A stretch of 64,000 bases of DNA from Streptomyces sp. 11x1 (GTDB taxonomy: Bacteria; Actinomycetota; Actinomycetes; Streptomycetales; Streptomycetaceae). The stretch is taken from positions 3,720,001 to 3,784,000 of the forward strand of contig NZ_CP122458.1 in NCBI RefSeq assembly GCF_032598905.1, written 5' to 3'. The position numbers and the translations under genes are program-made. Position 1 is the first letter of the stretch. Every line of letters begins with the position of its first letter. The notes under the pieces were generated by a model. That model saw only the letters and a list, made by a program, of their open reading frames with translations, was not told the origin of the DNA and did no database searches. Positions 15,879 to 25,237 of the stretch are shown piece after piece.

Positions 15879-16595
15879 CTACTTGTCCTCGTCGAGGGTG
15901 TACGAACGGTCGTCCGGTACGACGACGGTGGCCTCGCCGCCCCCGACGAGGGCGAGACGGACGTGCTCGGCGAACGACTCGGCGAAGGCGACGCGCTGGG
16001 CGTCGGCGGTGTCGAGCGCGAAGGTGATCGGGACGGCCTCGGTCGCCGTGCGCCGACGGTCGCTGCTGGACTGGCCCGGTTCGAGCGGGGTCAGCTTGCC
16101 GACGTCGATGACCCGGGCGTCGGCGACCATGAGCTTGGAGGTGTCCTTGCCCGAGTCGCTGTCCTTCTCCTCGAACGTGGCGTAGATGTTGACCAGCGAC
16201 CCCGGGTTGATCTTTCCGGCGACTCCGGTGGAGGCGTCGATCAGGATGGCGATCTCCTGTTGGCCCGCTTCGAGTTCGGGCCGGTCGACGATCATGTCCG
16301 ACTGGAGCAGGGAGCCCTTGCTCAGCCGGGTGACGGCGATCTTGCCGCGGATCTCCGCCAGATCGGTGACGGCCGTGCCGGACAGCCACCGCTCCGGCAT
16401 CGAGATCTTCTCGAACTGGCCCGCCGTCAGCTCCTTGTAGGGCGCGATGTCGCTCTTCAGCCGATACGCGGTCACCTCGGGCCCGACCTTCGCGTTCACG
16501 TCACGGATCACCGAGAGCACCCCGGCGAAGGCGGCCAGGGCGCACAGGGCCGAGAGGACCAGCAGGATGACGCCGCGGCGCTGGCGCGAGTTCAC
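15879..16595 (-). CDS. cpaB: CpaB/RcpC-type pilus assembly protein (SAF domain)
   Basis: 238 residues: one N-terminal membrane helix (GVILLVLSALCALAAFAGVL), then a SAF/RcpC region (YRLKSDIAPYKELTAGQFEK, GKIAVTRLSKGSLLQSDMIV) and the RcpC segment with IAILIDASTGVAGKINPGSL. It is the periplasm-side CpaB/RcpC component, which in other bacteria supports the secretin or wall passage. No RcpA secretin is present, as expected for a Gram-positive. The start is GTG 16595 with AGGTGAG upstream. It is the first recognisable pilus gene of the minus-strand run. Confidence 0.83.
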   Translation of the reverse strand: MNSRQRRGVILLVLSALCALAAFAGVLSVIRDVNAKVGPEVTAYRLKSDIAPYKELTAGQFEKISMPERWLSGTAVTDLAEIRGKIAVTRLSKGSLLQSDMIVDRPELEAGQQEIAILIDASTGVAGKINPGSLVNIYATFEEKDSDSGKDTSKLMVADARVIDVGKLTPLEPGQSSSDRRRTATEAVPITFALDTADAQRVAFAESFAEHVRLALVGGGEATVVVPDDRSYTLDEDK

Positions 16596-16722
16596 TACAT
16601 CTCACCTCGTGGGGACGTGCCGGGCACGTGAGCGGGCCTGCCGCTCGGTCGGGGCGGTGACGGACGGGGTGGTGACGGACGGGTCTTACGGTCCTGCGGG
16701 CCGAGGGGTCGGCATACGGCTG

Positions 16723-17682
16723 TCATGTGACCCCTTTTGGCAGCGCGCGCACGGGCGGCGGCGGTTCGGGCTCTCGGAGCGGGGCCGCGCAGAACCCGCA
16801 GCGGTCGCCGATGAGTTCGAGGCCGCACCAGTGGCAGGTCTCGCGGCGCACGGACGACACGAGCTGGTAGAGCACGGAGACGTCACTGAGACCGGCGGCG
16901 AACTCGACGAGCTTGCCGGTCCCCCACCAGCGCACGGAGCCCTCGGGCAGCGGCACCGGCAGGGACCCCTGCACCTGCCAGGCCGGGGCGAGCGTCCCGG
17001 TGACCCAGTCGGAGGGCGGCTGCGGTCCCTGCGCGACGAGCAGCCGGGTGCCGAACTCGGGTCCCGCGAGGGGCTCCTCGTCGGTGGTGTGGAGGCGGAC
17101 CAGCTGGGGTCGCGGGTTCGCCAGGACGGCGAACTGGGCGCCCGGCAGCCAGGACTTGGCGTGCGACTTCAGCGTGACCGGCACCCGGTCGAGCTTGGCG
17201 ACCGAGCCGAGGAGCGCGCCGGCGTAGATGTAGTGCGCGAGGAGGCGCACGGAGGAGGCGAGCACTCCGGGGCTGAAGTCGCACACGGACAGCTGACGCA
17301 ACTGCTGGGCGAGCAGGGCGACCCCGAGCGGGGGCAGGTCCACGCCGAGCAGGGCGATGCGGTCACTCTCCAGCACGGAGCGGACGGTGTGCAGCCGCCG
17401 GGTGACGGCGGGCGCGTCGGAGGACGAGTGGAGGGCAATGACGTAGCCGTGCTGCTCGATGAGCGCGTGCATGCCGTACAGGGAGTCCTCAAGGGTCTCC
17501 TGCGGCTGTACGACTGCGGGCGGGGTCTGCCGGTCGTGCGGTGGGAGCACCAGGTCGGAACTGGTGACGGCTATCGCGGTCGGCACGCTGCACACCACCC
17601 CGTTCACTTCGGCGGAGTGGTCGACCACCGCCTCAGACGGCCCCTGTGGGGAGCGACGTCCGCGTCGACGTCCCTCCCGCAT
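16723..17682 (-). CDS. Conserved hypothetical protein with C-terminal zinc ribbon
   Basis: 319 residues. Most of the chain is a soluble alpha/beta sequence without recognised motifs. The C-terminus carries two CxxC knuckles (CHWCGLEL and RCGFCAAPL), a zinc ribbon, before a Pro-rich tail. The start is uncertain: ATG 17682 has no clear ribosome-binding site, and GTG 17628 preceded by TGAGG is plausible. It lies 127 nt upstream of cpaB on the same strand and is divergent from the chitinase. A link to the pilus locus is positional only. Confidence 0.65.
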   Translation of the reverse strand: MREGRRRGRRSPQGPSEAVVDHSAEVNGVVCSVPTAIAVTSSDLVLPPHDRQTPPAVVQPQETLEDSLYGMHALIEQHGYVIALHSSSDAPAVTRRLHTVRSVLESDRIALLGVDLPPLGVALLAQQLRQLSVCDFSPGVLASSVRLLAHYIYAGALLGSVAKLDRVPVTLKSHAKSWLPGAQFAVLANPRPQLVRLHTTDEEPLAGPEFGTRLLVAQGPQPPSDWVTGTLAPAWQVQGSLPVPLPEGSVRWWGTGKLVEFAAGLSDVSVLYQLVSSVRRETCHWCGLELIGDRCGFCAAPLREPEPPPPVRALPKGVT

Positions 17683-17856
17683 CGTCTTGCATCAGCACCA
17701 TATCCACGGCATGGCCCGATCAACACTGAATCTCCTTGATCAACTCACGCGGGGTGGGGCCGTATCCACACAGAGTGAGACGCATATGCCTCAACTCGGC
17801 AGGCGAGCGGGGGTGTTGGGCTCCACGAACGAGCGAACGGGGCTCGTGCGGGAGTA

Positions 17857-17881
17857 TTGACAACTCGATTGGTCTGGACCA
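17857..17881 (+). promoter_or_regulatory. Chitinase promoter with DasR-type operator
   Basis: A consensus -35 TTGACA at 17857-17862 is followed 7 nt later by the palindrome TGGTCTGGACCA (17870-17881). This palindrome matches the dre element bound by the GntR-family regulator DasR, which controls chitin and N-acetylglucosamine genes in Streptomyces. The operator overlaps the expected -10 region, consistent with repression lifted by glucosamine-6-phosphate. Confidence 0.75.
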
Positions 17882-17891
17882 ACTTACGAGT

Positions 17892-19640
17892 ATGTTCAGA
17901 CACAGAAGACACCTACGCACGCGGATGAACGCGCCGGGGTGCGAGGGCACGCGGGCGCCGGGTCGGACCCGGCTCCGGGCGGGAGTCGTCGCCGTCTCCC
18001 TCGCCCTCGGCCTCCCGCTCGTCGGCGCCGGACAGGCGTCCGCCGCGGACATCAACAACGCCAGGAACGCCGGATTCGAGTCGGGGCTCAGCGACTGGAA
18101 CTGCTCGGCGGGCAGCGGCACCACCGTCTCCTCCCCCGTGCACGGCGGTGCGGCCGCGCTGCGGGCCACCCCGGCCGGGCAGGACAACGCCCGCTGCACC
18201 CAGGCCGTGGCGGTGAAGCCCAACGCGACGTACAAGCTCACCGCCTGGGTGCGCGGCGGGTACGCGTACCTGGGCGCGACCGGGACCGGGACGACCGACG
18301 TCTCGACGTGGACGCCCGACTCGACGGCCTGGAAGCAGCTGTCGACCACCTTCACCACCGGCGCCTCGACCACCTCGGTGACGGTCTACACGCACGGCTG
18401 GTACGGGCAGGCCGCGTACTTCGTCGACGACGTGTCCGTCTTCGGTCCCGACGGCGGGGGCGGCGGCGACCAGCCGCCCACGATCCCGTCCGCCCCCTCC
18501 GGGGTGACGGTGTCGGGCTCGACGTCCTCCTCGGTCTCCCTGGCCTGGAACCCGGTGTCGGGCGCCACCGGCTACCAGGTCTACCGGGGCGGCACGAGGG
18601 TCCAGTCGGTGACCGGGACCTCGGCCACGGTGACGGGGCTGGCGGCCTCCACCTCGTACGCCTTCCAGGTCACGGCGGTGAACGCGGCCGGTGAGTCGGC
18701 GCGTTCGGCCACGGTGACGGGGACGACGACGGCGACTCCGGGCGGCGGAACCGGCGTCCCGAAGCACGCGGTGACCGGGTACTGGCAGAACTTCAACAAT
18801 GGCGCGGCGGTGCAGCGGCTCTCCGATGTCCAGGCGCAGTACGACATCATCGCCGTGGCCTTCGCGGACGCCACCGCCACCCCGGGCGCGGTCGACTTCA
18901 CCCTCGACTCGGCGGGGCTCGGCGGCTACACCGTCGACCAGTTCAAGGCGGACGTCCGGGCCAAGCAGGCGGCCGGCAAGAAGGTCATCGTGTCGGTCGG
19001 CGGCGAGCGCGGCACCGTGGCCGTGAACGACGCGGCCTCCGCGGCGAACTTCGCGGACTCGGTGCACGCCCTGATGCGGACGTACGGCTTCGACGGCGTC
19101 GACATCGACCTGGAGAACGGGCTGAACGCGACCTATATGACCCAGGCGTTGCGGTCGCTGTCGGCGAAGGCCGGCCCCTCGCTGGTCATCACGATGGCGC
19201 CGCAGACCATCGACATGCAGTCGACGTCGAATGCCTACTTCCGGACCGCGCTGAACATCAAGGACATCCTGACCGTCGTCAACATGCAGTACTACAACAG
19301 CGGTTCCATGCTGGGCTGCGACGGCAAGGTCTACAGCCAGGGGTCGGTCGACTTCCTCACCGCCCTCGCCTGCATCCAGCTGGAGAACGGGCTCGCCCCC
19401 TCACAGGTGGGGCTCGGGCTGCCGGCCTCGACACGGGGCGCGGGCAGCGGGTACGTGTCGCCGACGGTGGTGAACAACGCTCTCGACTGTCTGGCCCGGG
19501 GCACCAACTGCGGCTCCTTCAGGCCGCCCAGGACGTACCCCGACCTGCGGGGCGCGATGACCTGGTCCACCAACTGGGACGCCACGGCGGGCAACGCCTG
19601 GTCCAACGCGGTGGGTCCGCATGTGCACGGACTGCCGTAG
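17892..19640 (+). CDS. Secreted GH18 chitinase with carbohydrate-binding and FnIII domains
   Basis: 582 residues. Signal peptide to about residue 51 (VVAVSLALGLPLVGAGQASA), then a beta-sandwich carbohydrate-binding module (about 54-190), a fibronectin III domain (about 200-285) and a GH18 catalytic domain. Catalytic motifs are KVIVSVGGERG (the SxGG strand) and FDGVDIDLEN (DxxDxDxE, with Glu as acid/base). The domain hydrolyses chitin beta-1,4 linkages outside the cell. The start ATG 17892 is weakly supported; ATG 17925 is an alternative, and neither has a strong ribosome-binding site. The promoter carries a DasR-type operator. Confidence 0.92.
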   Translation: MFRHRRHLRTRMNAPGCEGTRAPGRTRLRAGVVAVSLALGLPLVGAGQASAADINNARNAGFESGLSDWNCSAGSGTTVSSPVHGGAAALRATPAGQDNARCTQAVAVKPNATYKLTAWVRGGYAYLGATGTGTTDVSTWTPDSTAWKQLSTTFTTGASTTSVTVYTHGWYGQAAYFVDDVSVFGPDGGGGGDQPPTIPSAPSGVTVSGSTSSSVSLAWNPVSGATGYQVYRGGTRVQSVTGTSATVTGLAASTSYAFQVTAVNAAGESARSATVTGTTTATPGGGTGVPKHAVTGYWQNFNNGAAVQRLSDVQAQYDIIAVAFADATATPGAVDFTLDSAGLGGYTVDQFKADVRAKQAAGKKVIVSVGGERGTVAVNDAASAANFADSVHALMRTYGFDGVDIDLENGLNATYMTQALRSLSAKAGPSLVITMAPQTIDMQSTSNAYFRTALNIKDILTVVNMQYYNSGSMLGCDGKVYSQGSVDFLTALACIQLENGLAPSQVGLGLPASTRGAGSGYVSPTVVNNALDCLARGTNCGSFRPPRTYPDLRGAMTWSTNWDATAGNAWSNAVGPHVHGLP

Positions 19641-19848
19641 GTGAGCAGGGGTGACCTGGGCCCGGCCGGGCGTGCCCGTACGGCTGTGGCACAGGTCACC
19701 GGAACTGGCGGGGAGGCTCGTCGGTCAACCCCTTTCGAGCAGATACGAAGGGCTTGTCCGGCGCGGGAGGGTACGTGAGCATCGGTGCCCCGGTCGGCGG
19801 CCGGTCGTGCCCCCGCCGACCGGGACACGGCCCATGTGAGAGCAAACC

Positions 19849-19879
19849 GTCCGCCCTTGCGGACCCATTTTGTCCGCAA
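19849..19879. promoter_or_regulatory. Repeated half-sites upstream of the epoxide hydrolase remnant
   Basis: GTCCGC (19849), GCGGAC (19859) and GTCCGC (19872) alternate in orientation. The outer pair extends to a perfect TTGCGGAC/GTCCGCAA inverted repeat at 19857-19879, just 20 nt before the remnant's ATG. It looks like an operator left with a dead gene. Confidence 0.4.
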
Positions 19880-19898
19880 GCCTTCCCACACTGGACTC

Positions 19899-20275
19899 AT
19901 GACGGACAACAGCGTGCGCAGCCACCGGATCGACATCCCTCAGGCCCAGCTGGACGATCTGCACACCCGCCTGGACCTCACCCGCTGGCCCGACGAACTC
20001 CCGGACGCGGGCTGGGCGTACAGCACCTCGCTGCCGTACCTCCGCGACCTCGCCACGAGCACAGCCATGCCCCGGACCGGTTCCCGACGACGACCTCCGG
20101 GGTGCCGACCGCGGTGGCGAACTTCGGGGAGGACGTGGCGATCCGCCACTGGGCCGAGCAGGTCAACACCGTCGTACGGTGGACGGAGTTCGACCGCGGC
20201 GGCCACTTCGCGGCCCTGGAGGAGCCGGACCTGCTGGCGTCGGACGTACGGGAGTTCTCCGCCTCCCTGCGCTGA
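19899..20275 (+). pseudogene. Epoxide hydrolase remnant with internal deletion
   Basis: The first about 50 codons read as an epoxide hydrolase N-terminal domain ([39 protein letters not shown]). After about 20050 a different frame holds the C-terminus of the same family ([34 protein letters not shown]), which includes the catalytic-His region GGHFAALE. The intervening hydrolase core, some 280 codons including the nucleophile, is missing and the frames do not match. An internal deletion therefore inactivated the gene. Confidence 0.82.
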
Positions 20276-20283
20276 ATGGGCGT

Positions 20284-20829
20284 TCAGCCCATCGGGCGGT
20301 AGTGACCGAGCACCTGGGCGAGGTGGGGGAACCACTGGTGCAGGCGTTCCCGGGGCTTGGCCTCCACCGAGCACTCGAAGAAGCCGCCGTCGAGGTGGAT
20401 GACGGCGACCATGAGGGCCTTGCCGTTGCCGCTCGCCTTGTAGTGGACGCTGCGAATCTCGGGCCACGAGAAGTCGACGGAGACGCCGTGGTCCTCGAAG
20501 GCGACCCCGTTGACGTCGACGACGACGGAGTTGTGCCGGTCGACGGCCAGGAACTCCGGGCCCTGGGACGACGGGGCGTACGGCTGAGGTGCCTGGCCGT
20601 ACGGCTGCGGGGGCCGGCCCTGCGGGGGCTGGGCGTACGGCTGAGGTGCCTGGGCGTACGGCGGGGGCGGGGGCGCGTATGGCTGCGGTGGGGGCACGTA
20701 CGGCGGGCCAGGAGGCGGGGGCGGGGGCGCGTACGGCGGGGGCGGGGGGCCGAAGCCCTGCCCGGCGCCCGGCGGCGTCCCCGGCTGCGGCGGCGGTGGT
20801 GGCTGGTGCCCCTGTTCCGGCTGGTCCAT
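20284..20829 (-). CDS. Proline-rich protein with a PH-like C-terminal domain
   Basis: 181 residues. The first about 90 are Pro/Gln/Tyr/Ala-rich (repeats such as [18 protein letters not shown]), probably disordered. The remaining about 90 form a compact beta domain with [14 protein letters not shown] and [20 protein letters not shown]. The same spacing (FTWDEIGAIE, FLEIEAKAKSEHAAWEKQI) occurs in the gene at 26721-27380, so the two appear paralogous. No catalytic motif is seen and the function is unknown. The ATG at 20829 is separated from the divergent sigma-factor gene by 135 nt. Confidence 0.72.
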   Translation of the reverse strand: MDQPEQGHQPPPPPQPGTPPGAGQGFGPPPPPYAPPPPPPGPPYVPPPQPYAPPPPPYAQAPQPYAQPPQGRPPQPYGQAPQPYAPSSQGPEFLAVDRHNSVVVDVNGVAFEDHGVSVDFSWPEIRSVHYKASGNGKALMVAVIHLDGGFFECSVEAKPRERLHQWFPHLAQVLGHYRPMG

Positions 20830-20964
20830 GGTGTGTGTCCTCTGCCCCGTTGGTGTGACTCGTACCGCACCGTATCTCTCGCCCTCGGGTGAAACATTCC
20901 CCGGGGGTCAGCGCATCAAGGGAGTGAGAGGCGACAACGCGAGTCCGTTCAGGGGGAGCCACGC

Positions 20965-21474
20965 ATGAGACCAGTCCGCGCGGACGGATACCAGGAGTTC
21001 GCGGCGGCGCGCGCGGGTCATCTGTACCGGTCCGCCTGTCTGCTCACAGGTGGGGACACCCATCTCGCCGAGGACCTGGTGCAGGAGACGCTCGGTCGGT
21101 TGTACGTGAAGTGGGGGCGGGTGCGGCGGGCGGACAACCCGGCCGGCTATGCCCAGACCGTGCTGACCAGGACGTTCCTCGCCCATCAACGGCGGCGCAG
21201 CAGCCGTGAGCGGGCCACCGACGTGCTCCCGGACGGGCCCGCCGCGCCGGGCGTCGACGCGTCCCTGCGGCTCACCCTCGTCGAGGCACTGGCCCAACTG
21301 CCGCCCAAGGACCGGGCCGTGGTCGTCCTGCGCTACTGGGAGGACCGGTCCGTCGAGGAGACCGCTGCGGCGATGAACGCCAGCTCGGCGGCGGTGCGCA
21401 CCCGGTGCGTCCGCGCCCTCGCCCGGCTGCGCGCCCTGCTCGGTGACGCCATCGGCGAGTACGCCACGCCCTGA
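20965..21474 (+). CDS. SigE-family ECF RNA polymerase sigma factor
   Basis: 169 residues with both ECF regions. Region 2 includes LYRSACLLTGGDTHLAEDLV and QETLGRLYVKWGRV. Region 4 includes VEALAQLPPKDRAVVVLRYW and SVEETAAAMNASSAAVRTRC, the helix-turn-helix that reads the -35 element. The length and the FAAARAGHLYRSA start match the actinobacterial SigE/Sig-70 family set. The ATG at 20965 has GGGGGAG upstream. The next gene, 87 nt downstream on the same strand, encodes a one-TM protein that could be its membrane partner. Confidence 0.88.
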   Translation: MRPVRADGYQEFAAARAGHLYRSACLLTGGDTHLAEDLVQETLGRLYVKWGRVRRADNPAGYAQTVLTRTFLAHQRRRSSRERATDVLPDGPAAPGVDASLRLTLVEALAQLPPKDRAVVVLRYWEDRSVEETAAAMNASSAAVRTRCVRALARLRALLGDAIGEYATP

Positions 21475-21561
21475 GCGTCACGTCCCGCACGACGTCCTGG
21501 GGCACCACGCCCCGCACCCACCGACACCAGCACACCCACCTCGCAGAAACGGCGGTTCGTC

Positions 21562-22866
21562 ATGCCCCAGGAACAGCACGAAGTCCCCTTCGAGGGCAGG
21601 CTCGGTGACGCCCTGCGCCGGGTCGGCGGTGACTTCGAGACCGATCACCAGGCGCTGGTCGGCGCAGGAGCCGAACGCGGCCGCCGCCTGCTGTTCCGCC
21701 GGCGGGCGGCGATGCTGGGCGGGGTCGCCGGGATCGCGCTCGTCGGGGTGGGCGGGGCGCTGCTGCTGCCCGGGGCAGGCGACGGCGGCGGGAAGCAGTC
21801 CGTGGCGGCCGGGCGATCCACCGAGGCGGGCGTCAGGGACGACGACGGCGCGGTGCCCGGTACGGAAATCGTCCGCAGGCTCAAGGAGATGCTGCCGGAC
21901 GGGAAGATCCGCGGGGAGTCCGCGCGGGGCACGAGCGCGGACGGGCCGCCGTACGCCCAGGTCGTGTACGACGACGGCAGGGGCGCGGCGGCCGTGCAGC
22001 TCGTGCTCGGGCGGATCGAGGCCGACAGCGAGGAGGCCCGGCGGCTGACCGACTGCCCGGACAGGACGCTCGTCGCGTACGACTCCTGCGAGGAGAGCAC
22101 CCTGCCGGGCGGTGCGCGGCTGATGCTCTTCCAGGGCTACGAGTACCCGGACCGCCGGGTGGACACCAAGAACTGGTACGCCCAGCTGGTGGATCCGGCC
22201 GGGTACGAGGTCAGCGTCATGGAGTGGAACGCCGAGGCGCAGAAGGACGCGCCGGTCACCCGTCCCGAACCGCCGCTGTCCCTCGCCGCGTTGAAGAGGA
22301 TCGTCAGGGACCCGGGCTGGCGGGCGGTCGCCGACGCGATCACCGAGAAGCCCGAGGAGGCCGGCCCGCAGGAGGACCAGGGGGAGAAGGAGGAGTCGTC
22401 GACGGTTCCTCCCGGGGGCGGGTCCCTCGATGCCCCGGTCGTCGAGGGACAGGCCATTCACAAGACCCTCGTCAGCCTCCTCCCCGGCGGCGTCGACATC
22501 GTCGGCGAGGACAGTCAGGTGTCGGACTTCGCGTATGTCGTCCTCGACGACGGCGAGGGGCGGAGCCTGGTGCAGATCAACGTGCAGCCCGGCATGGCGG
22601 ACCTCGCCGACTCGTTGTTCGGCGCGGACGCCGGGACCCTGCCCGACGGCACGAAGGTCGTCGAGAGGAAGCAGCCCGGGGAGAAGGGCGGCGAGGAGGT
22701 CGTCATGTGGACCGTGGACACGCTCCGCACGGACGGACTGCGGGTCGTGGTCAGCGCCTTCAACTCCGGCGCCCAGCACACCGCCGCGACCCGTGAGACC
22801 CCCGCGCTCACCATGGCTCAGCTGAGGGAGATCGCCGTCAGCGAGCGATGGAAGTCGCTCGGCTGA
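21562..22866 (+). CDS. One-TM protein, possible partner of the SigE-family sigma factor
   Basis: 434 residues. A basic cytosolic N-terminus of about 50 residues precedes a single membrane helix (AAMLGGVAGIALVGVGGALL). A large extracytoplasmic part follows with two related segments (EIVRRLKEMLPDGKIRGE and AIHKTLVSLLPGGVDIVGED), suggesting internal duplication. Each has a following VVYDDG or VVLDDGEG strand. No zinc-binding anti-sigma motif is evident in the N-terminus. Position right after the sigma gene suggests a regulatory partner, but this is inference. It ends 10 nt before the convergent Nramp gene. Confidence 0.7.
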   Translation: MPQEQHEVPFEGRLGDALRRVGGDFETDHQALVGAGAERGRRLLFRRRAAMLGGVAGIALVGVGGALLLPGAGDGGGKQSVAAGRSTEAGVRDDDGAVPGTEIVRRLKEMLPDGKIRGESARGTSADGPPYAQVVYDDGRGAAAVQLVLGRIEADSEEARRLTDCPDRTLVAYDSCEESTLPGGARLMLFQGYEYPDRRVDTKNWYAQLVDPAGYEVSVMEWNAEAQKDAPVTRPEPPLSLAALKRIVRDPGWRAVADAITEKPEEAGPQEDQGEKEESSTVPPGGGSLDAPVVEGQAIHKTLVSLLPGGVDIVGEDSQVSDFAYVVLDDGEGRSLVQINVQPGMADLADSLFGADAGTLPDGTKVVERKQPGEKGGEEVVMWTVDTLRTDGLRVVVSAFNSGAQHTAATRETPALTMAQLREIAVSERWKSLG

Positions 22867-22876
22867 CGGCCCGGCG

Positions 22877-24199
22877 TCAGAAGAAGTCGGCCCACGGCTG
22901 GTCCCAGATCTGCTTCACGGCCAGGACGAGGAACAGCAGACCCGCGACGGCCAGCATGCCGTTGCTGACGATGCCGTTGCGCCATTCCCGGGGTGTGCGG
23001 GAGGAGTTGAGGAGCCAGAGGAGAGTGGCGGCGAGGAACGGCAGGAAGGCCGCGCCGAGGACGCCGTAGAGGATGATCAGGCGGAACGGCTGGCCCTGGA
23101 AGAGCAGGACGATGGGCGGGAAGGTGAGCCAGAGCAGGTAGGCGCGGAACGGCCAGGACTTCTCGTGCCGGCCTGAGGCGACCTCCTCGCCCGTCACCCC
23201 CTCCTTCCTGCGGAAGCGCGCCACGAAGTCCGCGAACATCAGGCTCACGCCGTGCCAGACGCCGATGAGGGAGGTGTACGAGGTGGCGAAGAAGCCGATC
23301 AGGAAGAACTTGGCGGTGGCCGTGCCGTACTCCTCGGCCAGGATGTCGCCGAGTTGGATGAGCCCCTTGTCGCCGGAGGCGAGGGCGATGTTCGCGGAGT
23401 GCAGCAGTTCGGCGCCGACGAAGAGCATCGAGATCACGAAGATGCCGGTCGTGATGTAGGCGACCCGGTTGTCCAGGCGCATGACCTTCATCCAGCCGGT
23501 GTTCGTCCAGCCCTTGGCGTTGACCCAGTAGCCGTACGCGGCCAGCGTGATCGTGCCGCCGACGCCGCCGATCAGGCCGAGGGTGTTGAGGATCGAGTCC
23601 TTCTCGTCGGGCAGGACGGGCAGCAGCCCGGCGAAGGCGTCGCCGAGGTTGGGGGTGACGCGGATCGCCAGATAGACCGTGACCAGGAACATGACGCCCA
23701 CCAGGACCGTCATGACCTTCTCGAAGACCTCGTACTTGTTGAACCAGACGAAGACCAGGCCGCTCAGGCCGCACAGCACGGCCCACCACTTGAGGTCCAT
23801 CACGTCCGGGAACAGCGCCTGGAGGGGCAGGGCGCTGGAGGACATCGCGGCGGCGCCGTAGACGAATCCCCAGATCACGACGTAGACGACGAAGAACCAC
23901 GTCGTCCAGCGGCCGAGGCTGGCCCAGCCGTCGAAGAGGGTGCGGCCGGTGGACAGGTGCCAGCGGCCGGCCGCCTCGGCCAGGGAGATCTTGACGAGGC
24001 AGCCGATGACGGCGGCCCACAGCAGGGTGTAGCCGAAGTTGCTGCCGGCGATCAGGGTCGCGACCAGGTCGCCGGCGCCGACACCGGTCGCCGCGACGAC
24101 GATGCCGGGGCCGATGTACTTCCAACTGGATCTACGGGGTGGGGGGTTGGTGTCGGATGATGCGGGTGTGTCAGTGGGGTTTCCCGTGGTGTCCGCCAT
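22877..24199 (-). CDS. Nramp-family divalent metal transporter
   Basis: 440 residues, about 11 membrane helices. The first helix reads [20 protein letters not shown], the place of the Nramp DPGN metal site. Here Asp is kept in GAGDLV but the DPGN signature itself is absent, as in the divergent Nramp-related branch. Other conserved stretches are [15 protein letters not shown] and [20 protein letters not shown]. The substrate (Mn, Fe or other) cannot be assigned. The ATG at 24199 was chosen because upstream codons lie in a dispersed repeat. It is convergent with the sigma-partner gene. Confidence 0.8.
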   Translation of the reverse strand: MADTTGNPTDTPASSDTNPPPRRSSWKYIGPGIVVAATGVGAGDLVATLIAGSNFGYTLLWAAVIGCLVKISLAEAAGRWHLSTGRTLFDGWASLGRWTTWFFVVYVVIWGFVYGAAAMSSSALPLQALFPDVMDLKWWAVLCGLSGLVFVWFNKYEVFEKVMTVLVGVMFLVTVYLAIRVTPNLGDAFAGLLPVLPDEKDSILNTLGLIGGVGGTITLAAYGYWVNAKGWTNTGWMKVMRLDNRVAYITTGIFVISMLFVGAELLHSANIALASGDKGLIQLGDILAEEYGTATAKFFLIGFFATSYTSLIGVWHGVSLMFADFVARFRRKEGVTGEEVASGRHEKSWPFRAYLLWLTFPPIVLLFQGQPFRLIILYGVLGAAFLPFLAATLLWLLNSSRTPREWRNGIVSNGMLAVAGLLFLVLAVKQIWDQPWADFF

Positions 24200-24259
24200 G
24201 AGGGTCAAGAAACCCCAAGGGGCGGCATCGGGCAAGAGGGCCCGCACCGGCGCCCCCGA

Positions 24260-24280
24260 AGGGGCGCGGGGAACTGCGCG
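24260..24280 (-). repeat. Dispersed repeat, GCGCAGTTCCCCGCGCCCCT type
   Basis: The complement of the repeat core, AGGGGCGCGGGGAACTGCGC, lies in the 189-nt gap between the Nramp start and the downstream end of the ATPase gene. Confidence 0.75.
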
Positions 24281-24388
24281 ACCAGCCACGACGGCGCCGC
24301 AGACAACCGACGGCACCAGCGGCGGGTGGCTTCGGTACCGGATGCCACCGAAGCCACCGGCCCCGCCGAACCGCTCAACCCGGCGGAG

Positions 24389-24853
24389 CTACACGCAGCC
24401 GTCCGCCCCGCACGTGCCGAGCTCGAACCACACGGTCTTGCCCGAGCCGTCCTGCCGGCAGCCCCAGCGCCCGGCCAGCGCGTCCACCAGGAACATCCCC
24501 CGGCCGCTCTCCGATATCTCCGTCACCCGGCGCACCCGGGGCGGGCGTCCGTCCGTGTCCGACACCTCGCAGCGCAGTACCCCGTGGGCGGCCGACAGGG
24601 TCAGCTTCAGTCGGCTCTCCGCGTGCACCAGCGCGTTGGTGACCAGTTCGCTCACCAGCAGCTCCGCCGTGTCGGTCTGGTCGAGCAGACCCCATCCCTC
24701 CAGCTGCCTGCGCACCTGCGCGCGGGCCTGTGCGGCGGCGGCGGGACGGGGGTCGTACTCGACACTCAAGTGGCCCGCACCCATGGGGGGTTGGGGGTAC
24801 GAGGCGAAATGGGGGCCGGAATCCGGAAGGAGACCCCCGGAGAGTTGCAGCAT
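24389..24853 (-). CDS. Anti-sigma-factor-like ATP-binding protein (RsbW/SpoIIAB-type)
   Basis: 154 residues with a GHKL ATPase fold. The N-box is [16 protein letters not shown], the first G-box is [11 protein letters not shown], and a later one is [18 protein letters not shown]. Many such small proteins in Streptomyces act as anti-sigma factors or as kinases of anti-anti-sigma factors. No cognate sigma or antagonist gene is adjacent. The start at ATG 24853 gives the recognisable [20 protein letters not shown] beginning; the ribosome-binding site is poor (GGAAG one base away) and the frame is open further upstream. Confidence 0.82.
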   Translation of the reverse strand: MLQLSGGLLPDSGPHFASYPQPPMGAGHLSVEYDPRPAAAAQARAQVRRQLEGWGLLDQTDTAELLVSELVTNALVHAESRLKLTLSAAHGVLRCEVSDTDGRPPRVRRVTEISESGRGMFLVDALAGRWGCRQDGSGKTVWFELGTCGADGCV

Positions 24854-25237
24854 GCTTCCAGGGTTGCCGCCACGCGTACGCGGCACACGGGGAGGACTAC
24901 CCGTTTCCGGCCCTGCATATACCTGTTTCCCGCCCGGGTACGTCCGCAATTGGGTGCCTACGCGACCGATGGCCTTATACGCGGCTGCGTAGGGCTTACG
25001 TGCGCCGTGAACTCCCGGCCCGTTCGCCCCCGTTCCGGCCATCTCGCCCCCTGCCCACACCGGCCCACTCTTGACCTGGTCATGCCAGACCCGCACCATG
25101 AGCGCCACACCCGCACCAGGGCCCGGCCGGCACCCCACGGTCACCGGCCGGGCCCGAGGCACGTCGCAAGGATCCACCCCCCGCTCCACTCCCCACTTCC
25201 GGAGACCCCGGAATTCCTGGAGAAACTAGGAGACTCG
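24854..25237. other. Divergent intergenic region
   Basis: About 380 nt between the ATPase and carboxypeptidase genes. No gene or strong repeat is seen. It should hold both promoters. The carboxypeptidase ribosome-binding site TAGGAG lies at its right end. Confidence 0.45.
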
